This document shows, piece by piece, positions 32,158 through 44,129 of a stretch of 64,000 bases of DNA; positions within the stretch are counted from its first letter, which is position 1, and every line of letters begins with the position of its first letter. The stretch comes from Charina bottae (lineage: Eukaryota; Chordata; Lepidosauria; Squamata; Charinaidae). The position numbers were made by a program, and so were the translations under genes. Under the pieces are notes generated by a model, which searched no databases, had not been told where the DNA came from, and saw only the letters and a program-made list of their open reading frames with translations. The DNA lies in NCBI GenBank assembly GCA_023362775.1, contig JALMGJ010000016.1:6189001-6253000 (forward strand), given 5' to 3'.

Positions 32158-32652
32158 TTATTTATTTATTTATTTATATTTGTATTTATACCCCGCCCAT
32201 CCCCTCCCTAACGGAGGACTCTGGGTGGCTTACATACATCATTATACATCAAATTATACAGTGTTCTTTCATTATACAATCCGCACGCAAGGGGAGGGGG
32301 TAAGGGAACCGGCTCTTCCTGGCTTTCCGGACTACATGTCCCAAGGTGCCTTGCGTTGGAGCTGGCTGCTGACTTCCTGTAGATGTTTGTTGTTGTTTGT
32401 CGATCTGCAGCCATTCGAAAGATCTTCCGTCCGATGGAACCTGACCCCAGACCGGACAGGACGCCAGCATATTTTCCCACTTTAAGGTGGCACCCAATTT
32501 ATCTACTTGCTAAGCTTTTGAACTGTTGGGTCGACAGGAGCTGGGACTAGCAACGAGAGCTCACCTCGTTGCATGGGGATTCGAACTGCCGACCTTCCGA
32601 CCGGCAGTCCTACAACTTCAGTGGTTTAACCCGCTGAGCCACCACGTCCCAT
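32158..32652 (-). mobile_element. tRNA-derived SINE with L2-like tail
   Basis: Minus strand: tRNA head (gggacgtggtggctcagcgg with B-box near 32578-32590), a body of about 350 bp, and a tail gtaagccacccagagtcctc with (AAATA)n. The tail matches the 3' end of the L2-like LINE at 38370-38440, so that LINE family is the likely source of its machinery. Confidence 0.8.
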
Positions 32653-32654
32653 AA

Positions 32655-35600
32655 CTATCTCAGCATCCCAAGATTGCACCTCTGAAATTCAGTGTTAAAA
32701 TGTTTTCAAAAGTGTAATTCTGGGCTGATTGTGGGGTTGAGAAATTAAGGATGGGAACAGTAGTTATTACAGTGTCACCTCCTCTACAATTAAATAATAA
32801 CTGAAAGAGATTGAATTCTGGACCTGACACTCAACATCAGAAGGCCCAAAACCAGCCAAAAAAGAGAACAGTTACCTGATTATTCCCCCCAATCTTCCTG
32901 TTAATTTCATAACACAATACTTGTGTAAGGTAAGGTGGCAAAAATATAGCCAACCTCACTGAGTGAATAACCAGTGAAAATAATATTGAGTATGCAAAAG
33001 CACTTTCTTGAATTAACAATGTCCAGGTCCCATATGTCATTTTGTTCACACTCCACCTTGCATTCTGGCAGAAGGCTCAAGTTGATTTTTTTTTCCTGCC
33101 AGAAATCACAGGGCTAGACTTAGAAAATCCTTCTGTGGAAGTCCATCTTCATATAACAACATTCACTGCAGAAATGAAATATATTGCATTAATCTTTCTG
33201 TGATGTAGCACCCAAATTTGTTCCTGAGTGTTAAAAGCCAGCTCAGCATCTGTTGTAAAACTGCTCAACTCATTAGTCATGAACCTGGGAAATATGCAGA
33301 GTACACAGTAGGGACATTTGAGAATTCATAATCATGTAGATCAAACAGAATTCTTGACTTGTCTTACCAAGGGAATTAGTGTAACTTTTTTTTCTTAAAA
33401 AAAAAAGCATGCTGACATTTCATGGCTAAATCTGACTTATAAGCATTGGATAAATCCCCTAGGAAAGTTCTAAAAGAATAACTTATTTGCTGTAAAACTA
33501 TTCTAATATCTTTCAAAGCACATATGTTTATTTCTTCTTAGATAATGATACGCAATAGTAGACAGAAAGTGCAATGAAAAATATGTGGGAATAGTATAAT
33601 ATTGATGTGGATTCAACAATCCAATTTTTTTCCTGATTTGTTGAAAGGTGGGGCATTATAGAAAAGTGTAAAAACTTAGGAAAGGAGCTAGAGCAGGAAT
33701 CATCAACATAGAGCCTGCAAGCAATCAAATCAAGTGTATTTGTGTATGTACTTGTATGCATGTTTGTGTCCAAAATGCTATGAAATTTCAGTGTCCCCAA
33801 AATCTTGTCCTAACTCCTGGAATAATAGCAATATTGGTCGTGAAATAAATGTAATTAACTCTAGCTCCTGGGTAGTACTTTTGGATATAAAGTACAGTCA
33901 ATTGCTACACTTCAAAGAAAACTGCAAAGTGAAACACAATAATTTTACATCCATTAACAGTCACAGTGAGAGGAAAGATTGTCTAAGTGTGCAGAGCACC
34001 TTTGCATACAGATTTCATAAAAAGGCATTGCAGCCATCCTGGGACCTTCTAGCAACCAGGCCCTGTCTCTATCCTTTCTAGAACAATAAGTGCCATTTTG
34101 TTAGTTAGTTGAAAAACTTTTAAGTGCTTGTGACTTTATTTGAAAGTTATTTCATACAAATATATGGCAGCCTGATAAACATTTAATGAGTCATTGAATA
34201 TAGTTCAAATTAGAAAGATGGACAGCAGCTTAAAACAGATAGTTTCATTTCAGAAGTCTTGTACATTTATCTATTGGAAGGCATGGTTCAGTGACAATTG
34301 GAAATGTTTTAATTCTGTGGCAGGTTAATAGGCTCTTTAGAAGACTAGACCAGTTTTTCTTTTGGCTTATATTTTTCCCTCTCTTGTATCTACTTAGGCT
34401 GAATGAAAAATGGCTTCATGGACAGCCATTCTTAGTTTCTGACACTGATAAGTCCCCTCCACCCAACTGTATGCTTGCAGTTTGTTACAGAAGAAAAAGA
34501 ACTCTAGAACATTGGCAACATGATACAGATTTCCTTCAAAGCTGTACTTTTGAAAGGACATGGGCATCCTGTTAAAGAAAACTCTGTCCTCAAGTTACTT
34601 CCAGGACTTCCACAAACAATCATTTTGACCACAAAGTGACATCAACAAGCTTAAGAACATTTGATAAAGAATGATAAAGTGGGTTGCAATATTCTAAGGC
34701 TATGCAGTAGGTTTGTATTTTAATGTAGCCTGGAAGACATGTGGCATATCACTTCATAAAAAATCATTATTTACAGGATTTGTTGTTGTTGTTTATTTTA
34801 AAACAAACAGTGGCTCAACACCACATTAGGAAAAATATAATAAGAAACTAAAATCAAACAAAATAACAATAAGCATGTATGAGAAAATCTTTGTTTTTAT
34901 TTTTTAACAAAACAGCTTGGGAGTATATATAAGTACATTTATAACTGTAGATTTGATTCAAAGTTTCAAACATCCATATTCAATCTTTTGGTACAAATAT
35001 CTGTCTAAAGTATTTATATAGACAGAAATAATCTATTAGGAAATACTCCATGGAGACAAAACTCGAGTAAAACAACCTAACGTAAAGATTTTTTGAGACT
35101 CCTTGCTCTTCATGTTTTTCAGCTAGTGCTATTTCCTACATATTTAACTGCAACTGACCCAAAGAAAAATGTACCTTAATTTTCCAGCATTTTGTTATGG
35201 TAACTAAATCACAATTCTTAAACTTCTTAGAAAATACATTTGCTGGATCAGAGATCTTATAAACTGCTTTTCTGTAAGTGGCAGCTTAAATATGTAACTG
35301 CTGTTCTGTGCTGTAGAAGATTCACTAATTTTATCAGAGTTCTTTTATTTCCTTTTCAGTTCCTCAAGATTTGAAGCAGGAAATTTGCCTTAAATTTATT
35401 TTGAGCAACACTGTAGGACCTTTTTGTCTCCCCAATCAAGCCACCCAAACAGCTTCAGCCACTAATTAGCTTCTGAAAAGCCTTGCAAAAATATTGTTTC
35501 AATGCAACTCTCATTAACTTAGTAGGGCTTAATTTGATGGTGTGATAGGATTTTCCAGCAACTATGGTGAAAATACAGTGAATGCTTGCATACCATGTTT

Positions 35601-36145
35601 GTTGGACTTATCACAAAAGATTAGTATATTGTATGATGCTTCTGACTCCCATCAGAAGTTAAGTGTTTACCTCAGCAAACTGTTCAGGTTTCCACAGCTG
35701 CAGGATGTTGCTTATACATTTTGCTTTGCCAGGATAATATTTCATTGTAGCTATTCTAGTCATGATCTGTTTTGGTTCACAGTTTTCTTAAAGGCTGTTC
35801 AGCTTTGAAATTCTGTCTCACAAAATAGATCCACCAGGAATACCTCATTAGAGGCTAGTATGGCCCTGGCAGTCATTATGTGCAGATATAGCAGTTCCAC
35901 TGTAGAGTAATTCATTCCCATGTTGGTAACATTTGAAGTATAAGTTCATGCAGAAGGACCTTAAACTGCAGCTTCCATCCATGTAAACCAAATTCCTTCA
36001 ACTGCAGGCAGGCACATACTTGTTGGAGTTTCTAGTGCCCAAGGAAGCTAATAATATTAATAACAGCCCTTTTCCTAGGGCTACTATAGACAGCAACATC
36101 TGGTAAGATGGCAGAGAGAGTGGGGATCACGGAGAGGCTGTCCTT
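32655..36145. other. Unique intron sequence
   Basis: About 3.5 kb, AT-rich, with no exon, RNA gene or clear repeat. Confidence 0.5.
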
Positions 36146-37180
36146 GTGACTGTATGTTGTAGCATCTTGTGGGATGTTTTGGGGTGGCACTTACCTGGGT
36201 GGAAGCTGGACATTTTTGGACATGCTCAGGCTATTTTTGGACTTGTTTGGGCTGGAGGAATGGGCCAGATGACCAGCCACACTGGAGGAGAGGACCGCGC
36301 TTGCTGTTTTGCTGTGCTGGCTGTGCCTGCCGCACTGACCATGCTTGCCATGCCTGTGGAGCTGGCAGCGTTTTTGGTTCAGGCTGCTCCTGGAGGATTG
36401 GTTTGGGTGTCCCCTGGAGGAGCACGCTGAGGCACAGGCCAGAGGATGAGCCACACCAGAGGATTGGCTGCATTTGTTCTCCTGCCACACCGGCCATGCC
36501 TGCCATATCGACCGTGCTTGCTGTGCTTGCTACGCTGCTCGCGACAGCTGTGGAGACGGCCCCTTCATGCATCATTTGTCTTTTGCTGCTGGCGTCTCTC
36601 CCTTTGTGGGTTTTCTCCCTGGGGAGGATTTTGTCAGCGGCTGCCTTGGAGTGATGGTTAGGCTGGTGTTTTCTGGCCAGTGACTGGCAGAGTACTGGAC
36701 ATTTCCTGCAGCTGGTTGGAGCCACTGGGGGATTGTGTGTCTCTGACGATTGTTGCTGGGGCCCTGGAGGTGTTGGCAGTGGCCAGGTGGGGGTGGGGGT
36801 TACAGTAGAGTGGCAGGCTAATGTGACCTCCCTCCATGACAGAGGACATTTTGCCTTCTCTCCTGGTAGCCCTGGGGAGGAAGAAAACAATGCAGTAACT
36901 GTTGATTTTGTTGTTGTGGCTTCCATCTGATGGTTAAGTGCCTTGATTGTTGAACTGTGGGTTTCCCACTGTTGACTGAGGACTGATTCCCCCGTCTGGG
37001 TGAGAGCCAGAGGAGGAATTGGTGGGGGTGAATGGAAGGGAGACCTATACCAGGTGGTGGGAGCAGCAGGGGAGGGGTGCCTGTGAATGTTAGTGTGTGT
37101 GTAAGTGTGTTGTGGTGGAGTGGGGAGGTGGTTGCTAGCTACCTTGATGGTGCTGAGAGCTAATTAAGCTAAAGTGCCTC
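36146..37180. other. GC-rich stretch, possibly the 5' part of an L2-like LINE
   Basis: Much richer in G and C than its flanks. It holds several overlapping open frames with no recognisable domain. It directly precedes the endonuclease piece at 37.4 kb, so it may be 5' UTR or ORF1 of that LINE. Confidence 0.35.
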
Positions 37181-37199
37181 AGGGTGCCTGACCTCACCT

Positions 37200-38440
37200 C
37201 CTGGGGATGGTTGGAGGGGACAGTGGGAGGTACTCAGCCTTGGGAATAGGGGGACCTGGATTTGCCTGTATCTAGTGAGGGGCTACCATTGGGGGGATGG
37301 GGGCAGGCCAAAGTATTACAGTGGTGATGGGCATGGGGAGATATGGTTGGAGACAGGGAGCAGGCTGCTCCCAGGGAAAGCAGAACCGTTGTCTTATACT
37401 GGTTTTGCATTCCAGCTACTTGGTCTTAGCCCCAGTACCCTGTCAGCAGAGCTTCAGAGGCCCTGGGTTTGGGCTTTTGCTTCTAAATGCCAGGTCAGTC
37501 TGTAATAAGGCCTCCCTGATTAGTGATTTAATCATTGATGAGAAGGCTGACCTGGCATGTATTACCGAGACCTGGCTGGGACTGGAAGGGGGTTAGTCCT
37601 TTCGGAGATATGTCATATTTGGTGCTGGATGTGGTTGCACTGCCGCAGACAGACCCAGTGAGCAATCTGGGGGTCCTCGTGGACTCACAACTCCTGCTCA
37701 AAGAGTAGGTGGCAGTCATGGCTAGGATATGGATAGCTTTGTGTTGTGTGCCAGTTGCGCCTGTTCCTAGTTCGGGTGGCTCTGCTCACAGTCACTCATG
37801 CTCTAGTCACCTCCCATTTGGATTACTGTAATGCTCTCTACAAGGGGATGCCCTTGAAGAGTATCCAGAAGCTTCAGCTGGCGCAGAATGCAGTGGCGTG
37901 GGCAGTTATGTGTGCCTTTAGCACATGTTACACCTCTGCTCAATGAGCTGCATTGGTTGCCAGTTTGCTTCCAGGTCCAATTGAAGGCATGGGTCTGGGT
38001 TATCTGAGGGACCACCTCTCCCCGATTATAACTGCCCAACCCATCAGATCTGGCAGAGGACATGCTCCAGGTCCTGTCTGTTAGGGAACTACGCTTGGCG
38101 GGTCCCAGGAGGCGGGCCTTCTCTGCTGTGCACCCGCCTTATGGAACATTCTCCCCCCCCCAAAGTGAGGTTAGCTCCATCCCTGTTAATGTTCTGTAAG
38201 TCCCTCAAGACCTGACTATGTCATCAGACCTGAGGGTCCCAGGGGACCAGTGTGATCTTGAAGTGGCTCCCTTACTGTGGTTAACATCTATTCTCTCTTG
38301 TGCCTTAAATATTTTTTAAAATATTTTTAAATAATGCCTGTTTTTATATGTTTATTGTTTTATTAATTGTTGTACGCCACCCAGAGTCACTTTTTGTGAG
38401 ATGGGCACCATATAAATTTGATAAATAGATAAATAAATAA
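37200..38440 (+). mobile_element. L2-like LINE with internal deletion
   Basis: Plus strand. An AP-endonuclease start (LLNARSVCNKASLISDLIID and LACITETWLGLEGG, ending 37596) is joined almost directly to the end of the RT region (NLGVLVDSQLLL near 37660, then [20 protein letters not shown] near 37815-37875). It ends in a 3' UTR with gtacgccacccagagtcact and (ATAA)n at 38440. Most of the RT is deleted. Clade choice rests on the endonuclease wording and 3' tail. Confidence 0.75.
37437..37596 (+). pseudogene. L2-like AP-endonuclease N-terminus
   Basis: Within the frame 37297-37596, the LNARSV and ITETWL motifs of the endonuclease are clear, with the glutamate of the active site in TETW. The frame stops at 37596 where the deletion begins. 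Only the first quarter of the domain is left. Confidence 0.78.
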
Positions 38441-38589
38441 TAGCATTAAAAACAAACAAACCTCTACTTAAAGAAAAGCAATTGAAACACAATTAAAACA
38501 TAAGTAAAACACACCCTAACAAAAGAACAAAAAGCACCCAACCATCTCAAAACCCAATTAGCAGACAAAACATTAAACATGTTTTGTGT

Positions 38590-38775
38590 CTAAGTGTTTG
38601 CATGCTGCTTGAAGGACAACAGAGAAAGAAGCCTTAATTCCCTTGGCAGAGTTCCAAAGCAGGCACTAAGAAAGCTCGCATTCTCACCAAACTTCACTCT
38701 GATAGTGATGGGACCAGTGAGGACCCTCTCCTGAAGACCTTAATGTCCAAGCAGGCTCATGGAGACTAGGATGGC
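38590..38775. repeat. Interspersed repeat, same family as 24060-24390
   Basis: tgcttgaaggacaacagaga and ccttggcagagttccaaagc match the pattern of the copies near 24-25 kb. Confidence 0.4.
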
Positions 38776-39980
38776 AGCAATAACAGGAAGGGCCCAAAAG
38801 AGAAGGAAAGCCCCAAGAAAGAGCGGGGATCCTGCACTTTTCACTCTCCAGAAGAGCATCCCGCACTTGGATCCATTTCTGCCAGAACCTTCGCGGCAGG
38901 TGGTGGTCGCTGTGGTTGTTATTGCTGCCATATTGTGGGGGGAGGGGGGAGGATGTGTGAGGATGTCTCAGGCAACAGGGACCCATCTTCCCTCTTCCCC
39001 CCCGAGCCCCTCAGCCAGCCCTGACCCCAGGCCTAATCGATCCTTGATCGATGGCTGAACAGCTGGGCTTGGAGCACCCGCTGGAAGGAGCAATGCCGAG
39101 TCCCCCACCACTCCATCCGGCCCCAGCAGCTCCAGGAAGGACGGTCGGATGAGCCCGCTGCAGGCAACCCCCTGCCCGCCCGCCTGCCTCTCAGCCACCC
39201 GCTTGCCCGCCAGCGTGGCGTCTTACCTTCTCCGACGAAGCACGGTGGAAGCCAGGCAGGCACCGGCAAGGCACTCCTCGTGCCGCGCTCCCGCCAGCAG
39301 CTCCTCTCCTTCTGCTTCTGCCTCATCCCCGCCACCTGCGCTGGGTCTCCCCGGAGCGCCGGGAGCCCTCTCATCAGGCCGGAGCCGCCAGCAGGCTCCC
39401 TCGGCTCAGCCCCAGCTCAGCTCTCGCAGGCCGCGCGTCAGATCGCTGCCATCTTCAGCGTGTAGGTGACGGGAGGAAGCGGCGACCCAGGCCAGGCCAT
39501 GGAGGTGGAGAGCGCTGCCTGTCTGCCAGCCCAGTCCCGCCTCTGCCTAGCTGGGGCCGCGGCCAAGGGGAAGTGGGAGCCAGAGACGTGGACGGTGTGG
39601 GGGCCATGCAAAGCAGGCAGCGGAGCTGCCTCCCCATACCTTTCTCAGCTGCCAGGCCGCTGGCACTTCTCAGAAAGGAAAAGCCATGTCTCTGGCCACC
39701 GTGCTTCGCAGTCCCTGCACCCCCCACCCCCCCAGCGCAGCAGCCTAGTGACGTACCTGCACCCTCCCCCCCAGTTGCAGCCCTACTGGGCTGCTAACTT
39801 ACCTGGCTTCTGCGGCGAGAGCTGAAGAGCTGGGTTCAGAGCAGGGACCTGTCGGCGTGGCAAGGGATGGGTGGGGTTCCACGTGGTGCATGGCCTCCTC
39901 TTCCGGGTTCCCCTGCAACACACCTGGGCCCTTGCCATGACACAGAATTGTGTCGCAACACACAGTTTGGAAAGCTCTGA
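38776..39980. other. GC-rich stretch ending in a hAT-type terminus
   Basis: CpG-rich, with many overlapping open frames on both strands that I regard as compositional. It ends at 39963-39978 in cagtttggaaagctctg, the right end of the CAGAGCTTTCC hAT family. A matching left end was not found, so its extent as an element is unknown. Confidence 0.45.
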
Positions 39981-40022
39981 TCTACAATTACATACAATAC
40001 AATACATACAGTACAAGATTGG

Positions 40023-40312
40023 GGGGCCGGGGGGTGGGATTTGGAGCCGGGAGCCAATCACGTGTGCTGGGGGCAGGGTTTGGAGCCAGGAGCCAATCAC
40101 ATGGGCCGGGGGTGGGGTTTGGAGCCGGGAGCCAATCACGTGGGCCGGGGGCGGGGTTTGGAACCAGGAGTCAATCACGTGGGCCGAGGGTGGGGTTTGG
40201 AGCTGGGAGCCAATCACGTGGTCCAGGGGCGGGGTTTGGAACCAGGAGTCAATCACGTGGGCCGAGGGTGGGGTTTGGAGCTGGGAGCCAATCACGTGGG
40301 CCGGGGGCAGGG
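40023..40312. repeat. 39-bp GC-rich minisatellite
   Basis: About 7.4 copies of a 39-bp unit containing tttggagccgggagccaatc. Units fall into two alternating types (ggaaccaggagtcaatc and ggagctgggagccaatc), which suggests a higher-order 78-bp repeat. Confidence 0.92.
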
Positions 40313-40319
40313 ACTCCTC

Positions 40320-40390
40320 ATTAGTGTGTCACGAAATTATGCATGGCTAAAAGGCGTGTCACCAACATGAAAAGTTTGGAACGCCCTGGT
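40320..40390. mobile_element. hAT-type terminus (left-type end, reversed)
   Basis: gtgtcaccaacatgaaaagt then ttggaacgccctg is the reversed left end of the family at 48167-48353. No partner end faces it. Confidence 0.6.
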
Positions 40391-40780
40391 CTATGTATTG
40401 ATCATGTTTTGGCCCAGCATGACTCAAAAAAGAGGACAAAAGATCTTGTAAAAATGTTGAGAAAAGTCTTTGTCCAGAATCTAAATGTTATAGATAGAAT
40501 TCCTTTATTCTCTTCCGTGTAGATCTTTCTTTAACTGTTTTTGAATACATAGATCATCCAGTTTTAACTAAACACAGGTTAACCACCCTTTAATTTCTCA
40601 ATTTTATTAATGTCACTTTCTCTTTTGCATGTACTTGTGTTTGTTCTTTGGATCTTAAAATGATATAGTTTTAGGAAAGGAACAGAGAAATCAACAGGAG
40701 TTTCTTTTTTCCCCCTTTTTTCAAATTAAAACTTCTCTTCTGTTTTCAGGATGAAAATAAATGGCATAATAGATTATGTT
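40391..40780. other. Unique intron sequence
   Basis: Nothing recognised. Confidence 0.45.
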
Positions 40781-40847
40781 CCTTCTCCTTCTCCTTCTCC
40801 TTCTCCTTCTCCTTCTCCTTCTCCTTCTCCTTCTCCTTCTCCTTCTC
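40781..40847. repeat. (CCTTCT)n microsatellite
   Basis: About 11 perfect hexanucleotide units. Confidence 0.95.
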
Positions 40848-40849
40848 CC

Positions 40850-41640
40850 TGAGAACTAAGATTTCCCATTATGTGTTTAACTGTTACCAATAAGATCAGT
40901 ATAATTAGGAAGGGAAAATGATGAACTCTTAAAAGTAGCCATCAATATTTTAATTCCAATATATTTACTGTATCAACTGCAAGATACTGACATTATCTGT
41001 GAAGTCATTTCGAACATTTGAGGTTGTTAGTGGGGAAGTGTATGAAATAGCTGTTCTAAACTGAATGGTGAGACTTTATGGGGAGTTCTCCCACATGGCA
41101 CATTACATATTACATATATGTTGCTGCCAGTACCTGTAATGGATGCAATATTTTGTTGGACACAAGGCAGGCTCTGGAAGTTTGTGTAAACAGATTCTGA
41201 AATACAGTTACATCTGCTCCTGTATAAATGTTGAGGCAAAAAGTCAAATGGTTTTCTCACGATTTGGCAGAACCATTAGGGCAGACATTTCGTTCCCAAA
41301 ACAAATGCTCATTAGTTTTACCATGTTTTGTGAATGCTCTCATCTTTTGAGTTTGGCAAATAGCTATATTCGTAGCATATAGCAATTTGAGCAGTGTATT
41401 CTTGCCTTTCTCTCCAAAAGTAAAGTACACCTACACCCATTCAGCTTTGTGGGTGAAGGTTTCCTTGATCATGGGAAAACAATGTAATCTGCCCTTGTGC
41501 ATGATGCCCTTTTACAGCTATGTTTGGATGGCTGGAATATTTTAGAAAACTTTTGCAGCCCCATTAAGTTCCTGCACCAATGTCAGTTTAGACCTTCTTT
41601 TCTTTTTGCATAGAATCTAGCTACATAGAATCTGAACTAT
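40850..41640. other. Unique intron sequence
   Basis: No exon or clear repeat. Confidence 0.5.
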
Positions 41641-41764
41641 TCTATTTTTTTTAGTATTAATTTTTATTGAAGACATTTTTACAGAGTAAAAACAATACAA
41701 ATTTAAAGAAGAAAAAGAAAGGTAAAGAAAAGTGATAAGTAAATAAGAAATAAAAAAGAAAAGA

Positions 41765-41767
41765 CAA

Positions 41768-41823
<56 letters not shown>

Positions 41824-41825
41824 AA
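41765..41825. repeat. (AAAG)n microsatellite
   Basis: About 15 units in the L1 3' UTR. Confidence 0.95.
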
Positions 41826-41875
41826 AAGAAAAGATAAAGAAGCGATTTCCAATCTTCTTTACAGCAGTTATAAAT

Positions 41876-42100
41876 GCATTTATTTATTTATTTAATTAAT
41901 TAATTAATTAATTAATTAATTTTTATCCTGCCTTTATTATTTTTATAAATAACTCAAGGCAGCAAACATACCTAATACTCTTTCCTCCTCCTATTTTCCC
42001 CACAATAGCAACCCTGTGAGGTGAGTTGGGCTGAGAGAGAGTGACTGGCCCAAGGTCACCCAGTCGGCTTTCATGCCTAAGGCGGGACTAGAACTCTCTG
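41876..42100 (-). mobile_element. MIR-like SINE nested in L1
   Basis: (TTTA)n/(AATT)n tail at 41880-41922, then accctgtgaggtgagttggg and ggtcacccagtcggctttca. Same family as 13925-14125. Confidence 0.75.
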
Positions 42101-42460
42101 TATATAGTTATATCATGGCTCCCTTCTTTCCATATTCTACCCTTTCTAATAATTAAACCCATAAATCACAAGTTCATCTTTTTTTCGTTTTCAGCAAAAA
42201 GTCCATAAAGTCCATTCCAGTCACTGACAAATTATTGTCTTTTCCTTAATCAAACAAGTCAATTTTGCCATCTCTGCAAATTCTGTCATCTTAACCAACC
42301 ATTCCTCCATTGTGGGTATTTCAGAGTCTTTCCATCTTTGTGTATATAATAATCTTGCTGCAGTTACCATGTACAAAAACAATCTTCCATAGGTCTTTTC
42401 TAGTTATCTGTCCATTAGTCCCAGCAAAAAATGTTCTGGTTTCAGTTATATGTCAGTCCT

Positions 42461-42660
42461 TCAAATTCTTTGTATTACTGTGTGTGTTTGAACCCAAAAC
42501 TTTCTAGCTTTTTTACAAGTCCACCAATCATGATAAAATAACCCTTCATGTTTTCCACATTTCCAACATAAATTAGAAGTACCTTTATACATTCTAGAAA
42601 GCTTTTCTGGTTTCACAAGAATCTGAATTATTTTAGCTGTGTTAGAATTCAAGAGTACTT
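42461..42660 (-). pseudogene. L1 ORF2 C-terminal fragment
   Basis: About 66 residues of L1 ORF2 end: KIIQILVKPEKLSRMYKGTS and CWKCGKHEGLFYHDWWTCKK. The cysteine/histidine residues are kept. RT and endonuclease are missing by 5' truncation. Confidence 0.82.
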
Positions 42661-42718
42661 GAACACAAGACACAATTAAAACAGGGATTAATAGTGAAAT
42701 ATAGGCATGCCTAAAAAG

Positions 42719-43118
42719 TAGGCTGACCATACGTCCCATTTTGAATGGGACAGTCCCGTTTTTTAAGCATTTTTCAACCGTCCTGTCGTTTTCATAAAAA
42801 TCTCAATTTTGTCCCATTTTTCAAACCTGGCGGGAATGGCACGGAAGGAGGATCCAAGCCAGAGTGCAGACCGGTGGCGAGGTTTGCAGGTGGGAGCCAA
42901 TCGTGCGGACCAGGGGTGGGGTTTCCAGGCGGGAGCCAATCATGTGGACCAGGGTGCAGGGTTTGCAGGAGGGAGCCAGTTGTGGGAACCAGGGGATGGG
43001 GTTTGCAGGCGGGAGCCAATCGCAGGGACCAGGGGGCGGGACCCCTTTCTTTTTCATGAATACAGAATATTACATAAGACCCTGTCCCGTTTTGCCATCC
43101 TGAAATATGGTCAGCCTA
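42719..43118. mobile_element. Short hAT-like element (TAGGCTGACCAT type)
   Basis: Terminal taggctgaccatacgtccca and inverted atatggtcagccta with near-identical 8-bp flanks (ctaaaaag and cttaaaag). The interior (42880-43050) holds about four degenerate 39-40-bp units of the same wording as the minisatellite at 40 kb. Confidence 0.85.
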
Positions 43119-43129
43119 CTTAAAAGACT

Positions 43130-44125
43130 CCAGAAATTACAGGTATCATTACTTTTTGTAAGGAGAAATCAGTAGGGAAAGCTTGGAGAAAAACCATCTT
43201 TTTATTCACCTTTCATTTTCTACTGTTTATGTTGTCTTTCTCTTTTTTCTCCTCTGCCTATTTTTTTCTCTCTTTCCCCACCTCTTTTCCTCTCTTTCTT
43301 TTGGCCCCTTCTAGGAACAAAATGAGGTCTGTTTACACCTACAGTATAAGTATCCAATATCAAACTGTGTAAATTAGGTGATAAGACTGGTTGAATTGAG
43401 CATATTACACTGATATAATTGTACATATAATATACATACACATATAGTATACATGTAATCTAATTATGCCCTGGCATTATTAACATTACAAATTATACTG
43501 GTATAATTAAAGTCCCTATTCATTTTGGAGGGGGGTTAATATAAGGTGCTGGTTGTTACACATGAGGTCCTGAATGTATATTTCCTTTCCAAATGCACAA
43601 TTCAACATATGAGTTCTAGTGTGCTACCAAATCCATGAACCACTCGTGAGGCTTTGCTTTTTTCAATGGTTTGAAAGCTGTGGCTTTTGTTTTTTATTGT
43701 TCTAAAGTTTTTTTAATGGATCTCAGTCAATGCTTTTGGAGTTCTTCCAAAAAGAAAATGTATTGTTACTTTTAAAAATAGAATAAATGAAAGAAAATAA
43801 ATAGATCAGGAGAATCTCATCTCTATGCAAAATCCATTTATCTCAAACATTTTATTATAATTTGCAATTTATTTATTTTTTGTCTTTCCAGGGATGCTAA
43901 AGCATATTTTTCAATCCTCTTATTACTGCCTTGTAAATTAGCCCACTAAATAAGTACCTTCATTTTCAAACTAACCAGCTAAGAAGCTAATAAATTATAT
44001 TTCCATGCTAACTATAAAAGAGGGGAAGCTCTGTATTATTCAACATTGAAAAAATGCTTCTGGTGAATAAACTGAAGGAAGAAATAAGGTGACTTGTCCT
44101 TCCTCCAGCAGCACATTGTACGTCC
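43130..44125. other. Unique intron sequence
   Basis: No exon or clear repeat recognised. Confidence 0.5.
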
Positions 44126-44129
44126 TTTC

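Larger units (their letters stand above)
41645..42710 (-). mobile_element. L1 3' end with ORF2 C-terminus
   Basis: T-run at the left, then 3' UTR, then an ORF2 tail on the minus strand (42461-42739) with LCWKCGKHEGLFYHDWWTCK, the C-terminal cysteine motif of L1. The 3' UTR is interrupted by the SINE and simple repeats at 41876-42100. 5' truncated. Confidence 0.85.

Noticed and set aside
36146..36930. Several overlapping open frames of 60-230 codons on both strands
   Set aside because: GC-rich, all frames open together, and no recognisable domain; more likely LINE 5' sequence than a host gene.
38684..40350. Dense open frames over a GC-rich stretch, resembling a CpG-island gene
   Set aside because: Frames overlap on both strands without motifs; the stretch ends in a hAT terminus and a minisatellite explains the 40 kb frames.
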